Positions 5,357-7,295 of a stretch of DNA of 7,295 bases are shown here, piece by piece (the first letter of the stretch is position 1; every line of letters begins with the position of its first letter). Location: the NCBI GenBank assembly GCA_003566335.1, contig PXDR01000121.1, forward strand, positions 1 to 7,295, in the 5' to 3' direction. A program made the translations under genes and the position numbers. Origin of the DNA: Cyanobacteria bacterium T3Sed10_344R1. Lineage in GTDB: Bacteria > Cyanobacteriota > Cyanobacteriia > Phormidesmidales > Phormidesmidaceae. Under the pieces are notes generated by a model that ran no database searches, had not been told where the DNA came from, and was given only the letters and a program-made list of their open reading frames with translations.

Positions 5357-6205
5357 CTCCACCGGGAAAAAGCTGAGCTGGTAGCGATAAAGCGCCACGG
5401 GCTGATCCAGCGCCTTGAAATAGTCGGGATCTTGCGGCGAGAGGTAAATGGCGGTGACCTGGTCAGCAGTGATGGCCGGGGTTTCTTCGGGGTGATAGTG
5501 ATAGGCGCTGGTGGTTTCAACTTGGTTGAAATAGGGCTGGGGTGCCCCGCGAAACACCTGCTGAAACAGCTCTGTGGTCAGAAAGTCGTTCGGGCTGGGG
5601 GTTTCCACCGCGCGGCCAGTGACCGTTGACTCTAGCTGACGACTGCCCCGCAGCAGGGTAACTTGGCGGTTTGGATTGACCGGGTCTACTTTGACCGCTT
5701 GAATCGCGTCTGGCCCCAGATAAGCCCGGGCCAGGTTGAGGCCATTGAATTCACGGTCAGAGACAACCTGGGTCGGCTGCAAGATCACTGACTGGACAAA
5801 ACGACTGGCAAAGCTGGGGTGACTTTCCACAAATTGGACGGTGGCGGTAATCGGTTGATTGAGATACTGGGCATTACCCTCAAACCCTGGAGTTTGTACC
5901 TCAGGGGCCAAGGGAGCTGCTCTATCTACTAGGGTGGTTTCCAGTCGCCACTGCCCCTCAAACCAGTCGGGGTAAGCCAAATCTCCTTCAGCAGAGGCCA
6001 CAGCAGGTTTATCTGTCCAGTTCGGGAATTGATTCAGTCGAGATGCGATCGCACCTCCCCCCTCAACGGCCTTTGTACTTTCCGCTGCTGCGGGCATTGC
6101 CGTAAAACCACTGCACACCAGCCACACCACCGCTAGCAGCGTTAGCCAGAGCCAACGCCGCTTGATGGCCGACTTGCGAGGGGGGCGAATATGCTTCAGC
6201 TTCAT
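5330..6205 (-). CDS. Exported DUF6816-like protein of unknown function
   Basis: The protein has 291 residues from the ATG at 6205. Its start is strongly basic (KLKHIRPPRKSAIKRR), followed by a hydrophobic run at 18-37 and a likely signal peptidase I site PAAA|ES after residue 41. The VCSG at 30-33 does not fit a lipobox. The mature part opens with RLNQFPNWTDKP (56-67) and AYPDWFEGQWRLETTLVD (77-94), then APLAPEVQTPGFEGNAQYLNQP. That pattern resembles DUF6816 proteins of cyanobacteria and plastid-bearing organisms, recalled from memory. The rest looks beta-rich, without catalytic motifs I recognise. A GTG at 6232 would add nine residues but weakens the signal peptide. It should act in the periplasm or thylakoid lumen. 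ilvD lies upstream on the same strand, 133 bases away, so read-through is possible. The gene is certain; its function is not known. Confidence 0.82.
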   Translation of the reverse strand: MKLKHIRPPRKSAIKRRWLWLTLLAVVWLVCSGFTAMPAAAESTKAVEGGGAIASRLNQFPNWTDKPAVASAEGDLAYPDWFEGQWRLETTLVDRAAPLAPEVQTPGFEGNAQYLNQPITATVQFVESHPSFASRFVQSVILQPTQVVSDREFNGLNLARAYLGPDAIQAVKVDPVNPNRQVTLLRGSRQLESTVTGRAVETPSPNDFLTTELFQQVFRGAPQPYFNQVETTSAYHYHPEETPAITADQVTAIYLSPQDPDYFKALDQPVALYRYQLSFFPVESEAAPLAQ

Positions 6206-6260
6206 TGAGATTGGAAATAACGACAGGTTCACCAGGCCAGTTCAGTGCGATCGCAGCTAG

Positions 6261-6310
6261 CTCAGCCCCAAATGCTCAGCCCCAAATGCTCAGCCCTATA
6301 TGCTTAGCCT
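6261..6310. repeat. 14-bp tandem repeat, about 3.5 copies
   Basis: CTCAGCCCCAAATG occurs twice identically (6261-6274, 6275-6288). A third copy has two changes, CTCAGCCCTATATG (6289-6302), and a partial copy CTTAGCCT follows. It fills much of the gap between ilvD and the DUF6816-like gene and would lie in the shared transcript if the two are co-transcribed. The unit is not a multiple of three and is not translated. Confidence 0.8.
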
Positions 6311-6338
6311 AACAATCACACTGAACCCGGCCCAGACG

Positions 6339-7295
6339 TTAGAACAAGTCTAGATCCGTCACTGCGCCGCGACTGCTTGAGGAGACCAGCTTGGCAAACT
6401 TCGCCAAAATTCCCCGCTCATAGCGCGGTGCTGGGGGCTTCCACGCTGCTCGTCGAGTAGCCAGCTCATCCTCAGAGACATTGAGCTGCAACAAGCGAGC
6501 GTCGGCGTCAATCGTGATCGAATCCCCTTCTTTGACCAGGGCAATGGTGCCGCCCACTGCCGCCTCGGGGGCCACGTGGCCCACCACCATGCCATAGGTG
6601 CCGCCGGAGAAGCGTCCATCGGTAATCAGCCCGACAGAATCGCCTAACCCTGCGCCGATAATCGCCGAGGTGGGGGCTAACATTTCTCGCATTCCTGGGC
6701 CACCCTTCGGGCCTTCGTAGCGCACCACCACCACATCACCCGCCTGGATTTGGTTGGCCAGAATTGCTTTCAGGCAGTCTTCTTCGGACTCGAACACCCG
6801 TGCTGGGCCGGTGATCTGGCGTTTCTTGATGCCGGTTAGCTTGGCGACGCTGCCTTCGCTAGCGAGGTTGCCTTTGAGGATGCCCAGGTGGCCTTGGGGA
6901 TAAATTGGCTGGTCAAAGGGCCGAATCACGTCTTGGTCGGCGCGAGGCGTGTCCGGAATATCCGCCAGCACTTCCGCCACGGTTTGGCCGGTAATGGTCA
7001 GGGCATCGCCGTGGAGTAGGCCGTTAACCAACAGCATTTTCATCACCTGGGGAATCCCACCGGCTTTGTGCAAATCCGTAGCCACATAGCGGCCCGAGGG
7101 CTTCAAATCGCACAGCACTGGCACCTTGGCCCGGATGGTTTCAAAGTCTTCGAGGACAAGCTCAACACCGATGGTGTGGGCGATCGCCAGCAGGTGCAGC
7201 ACGGAGTTGGTTGAGCCGCCCACCGCCATGATCACCGCCATGGCGTTTTCAAACGCTTTGCGGGTGAGGATCTGCTTGGGCAAGATTTGCTTGCG
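6339..7295 (-). CDS. ilvD: Dihydroxy-acid dehydratase IlvD, C-terminal part (5' end outside window)
   Basis: IlvD dehydrates 2,3-dihydroxy-isovalerate and 2,3-dihydroxy-3-methylvalerate to the 2-oxo acids that precede valine, leucine and isoleucine, using an Fe-S cluster and Mg2+ in the cytoplasm. The frame is open from the right edge to TAA at 6339, giving 318 residues of a usual 555-565. Visible family blocks, numbered from the first residue in the window, are ILTRKAFENAM (9-19), GGSTNSVLHLLAIA (26-39), CDLKPSGRYVATDLHKAGG (62-80), GNLASEGSVAK (142-152), YEGPKGGPGMREM (193-205, with an acid thought to help bind Mg2+) and TDGRFSGGTYG (225-235, holding the catalytic serine). The C-terminus SSSSRGAVTDLDLF is normal for the family. 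The N-terminal cluster-binding cysteines and the true start are outside. An internal TTG at 7283 opens a shorter frame but is not the start. There is no break or odd composition. Confidence 0.96.
   Translation of the reverse strand, partial: RKQILPKQILTRKAFENAMAVIMAVGGSTNSVLHLLAIAHTIGVELVLEDFETIRAKVPVLCDLKPSGRYVATDLHKAGGIPQVMKMLLVNGLLHGDALTITGQTVAEVLADIPDTPRADQDVIRPFDQPIYPQGHLGILKGNLASEGSVAKLTGIKKRQITGPARVFESEEDCLKAILANQIQAGDVVVVRYEGPKGGPGMREMLAPTSAIIGAGLGDSVGLITDGRFSGGTYGMVVGHVAPEAAVGGTIALVKEGDSITIDADARLLQLNVSEDELATRRAAWKPPAPRYERGILAKFAKLVSSSSRGAVTDLDLF

Noticed and set aside
5059..5376. 105-codon plus-strand frame
   Set aside because: It starts within the tRNA-Gln gene and runs through intergenic sequence into the antisense of the DUF6816-like gene.
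1..7295. Mobile element, CRISPR array, phage or defence system
   Set aside because: No transposase, integrase, regularly spaced repeats or defence motifs were found; composition and HIP1 content are even apart from an uninformative absence of HIP1 before 1951.

Overview
The window is a piece of a cyanobacterial chromosome. The best evidence is eight copies of the HIP1 octamer GCGATCGC (near 1951, 2308, 3068, 3654, 4613, 6045, 6247 and 7180), far more than chance predicts. The gene content fits too: a DUF6816-like exported protein, a long secreted GHL10 glycosyl hydrolase and a PstB. Codon use and the moderately GC-rich base composition look even throughout. I see no transposase, integrase, CRISPR array, phage gene or defence gene. 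This reads as ordinary chromosomal backbone with genes on both strands.

Layout from left to right. 1-1464 (minus) is a secreted family-10-like glycosyl hydrolase whose C-terminus lies beyond the left edge; its frame is open across the whole stretch. A 350-base divergent intergenic region follows. 1816-2727 (plus) is an OppC/DppC-type ABC permease. It converges on 2773-3579 (minus), a complete PstB phosphate-transport ATPase without pstS, pstC or pstA beside it. A 390-base divergent region (3580-3970) holds a 22-bp palindrome around a HIP1 site and a terminator-like hairpin. 3971-5014 (plus) is an AI-2E/PerM-family membrane protein. It converges on a tRNA-Gln(UUG) gene (5054-5125, minus). 5330-6205 (minus) is an exported DUF6816-like protein. 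Upstream of it, after a gap with 14-bp tandem repeats, is the C-terminal 318 residues of IlvD (dihydroxy-acid dehydratase, minus), cut by the right edge.

The genes do not form an obvious pathway. They cover cell-wall or polysaccharide hydrolysis, peptide-type import, phosphate uptake, membrane transport, glutamine decoding and branched-chain amino-acid synthesis. Only ilvD and the DUF6816-like gene share strand and order closely enough to be co-transcribed. No new multi-gene system is visible. The most interesting unexplained signals are small and non-coding: the pstB-upstream palindrome, the hairpin plus T-run before the AI-2E gene, the 14-bp tandem repeat, and an imperfect inverted repeat before the permease gene.
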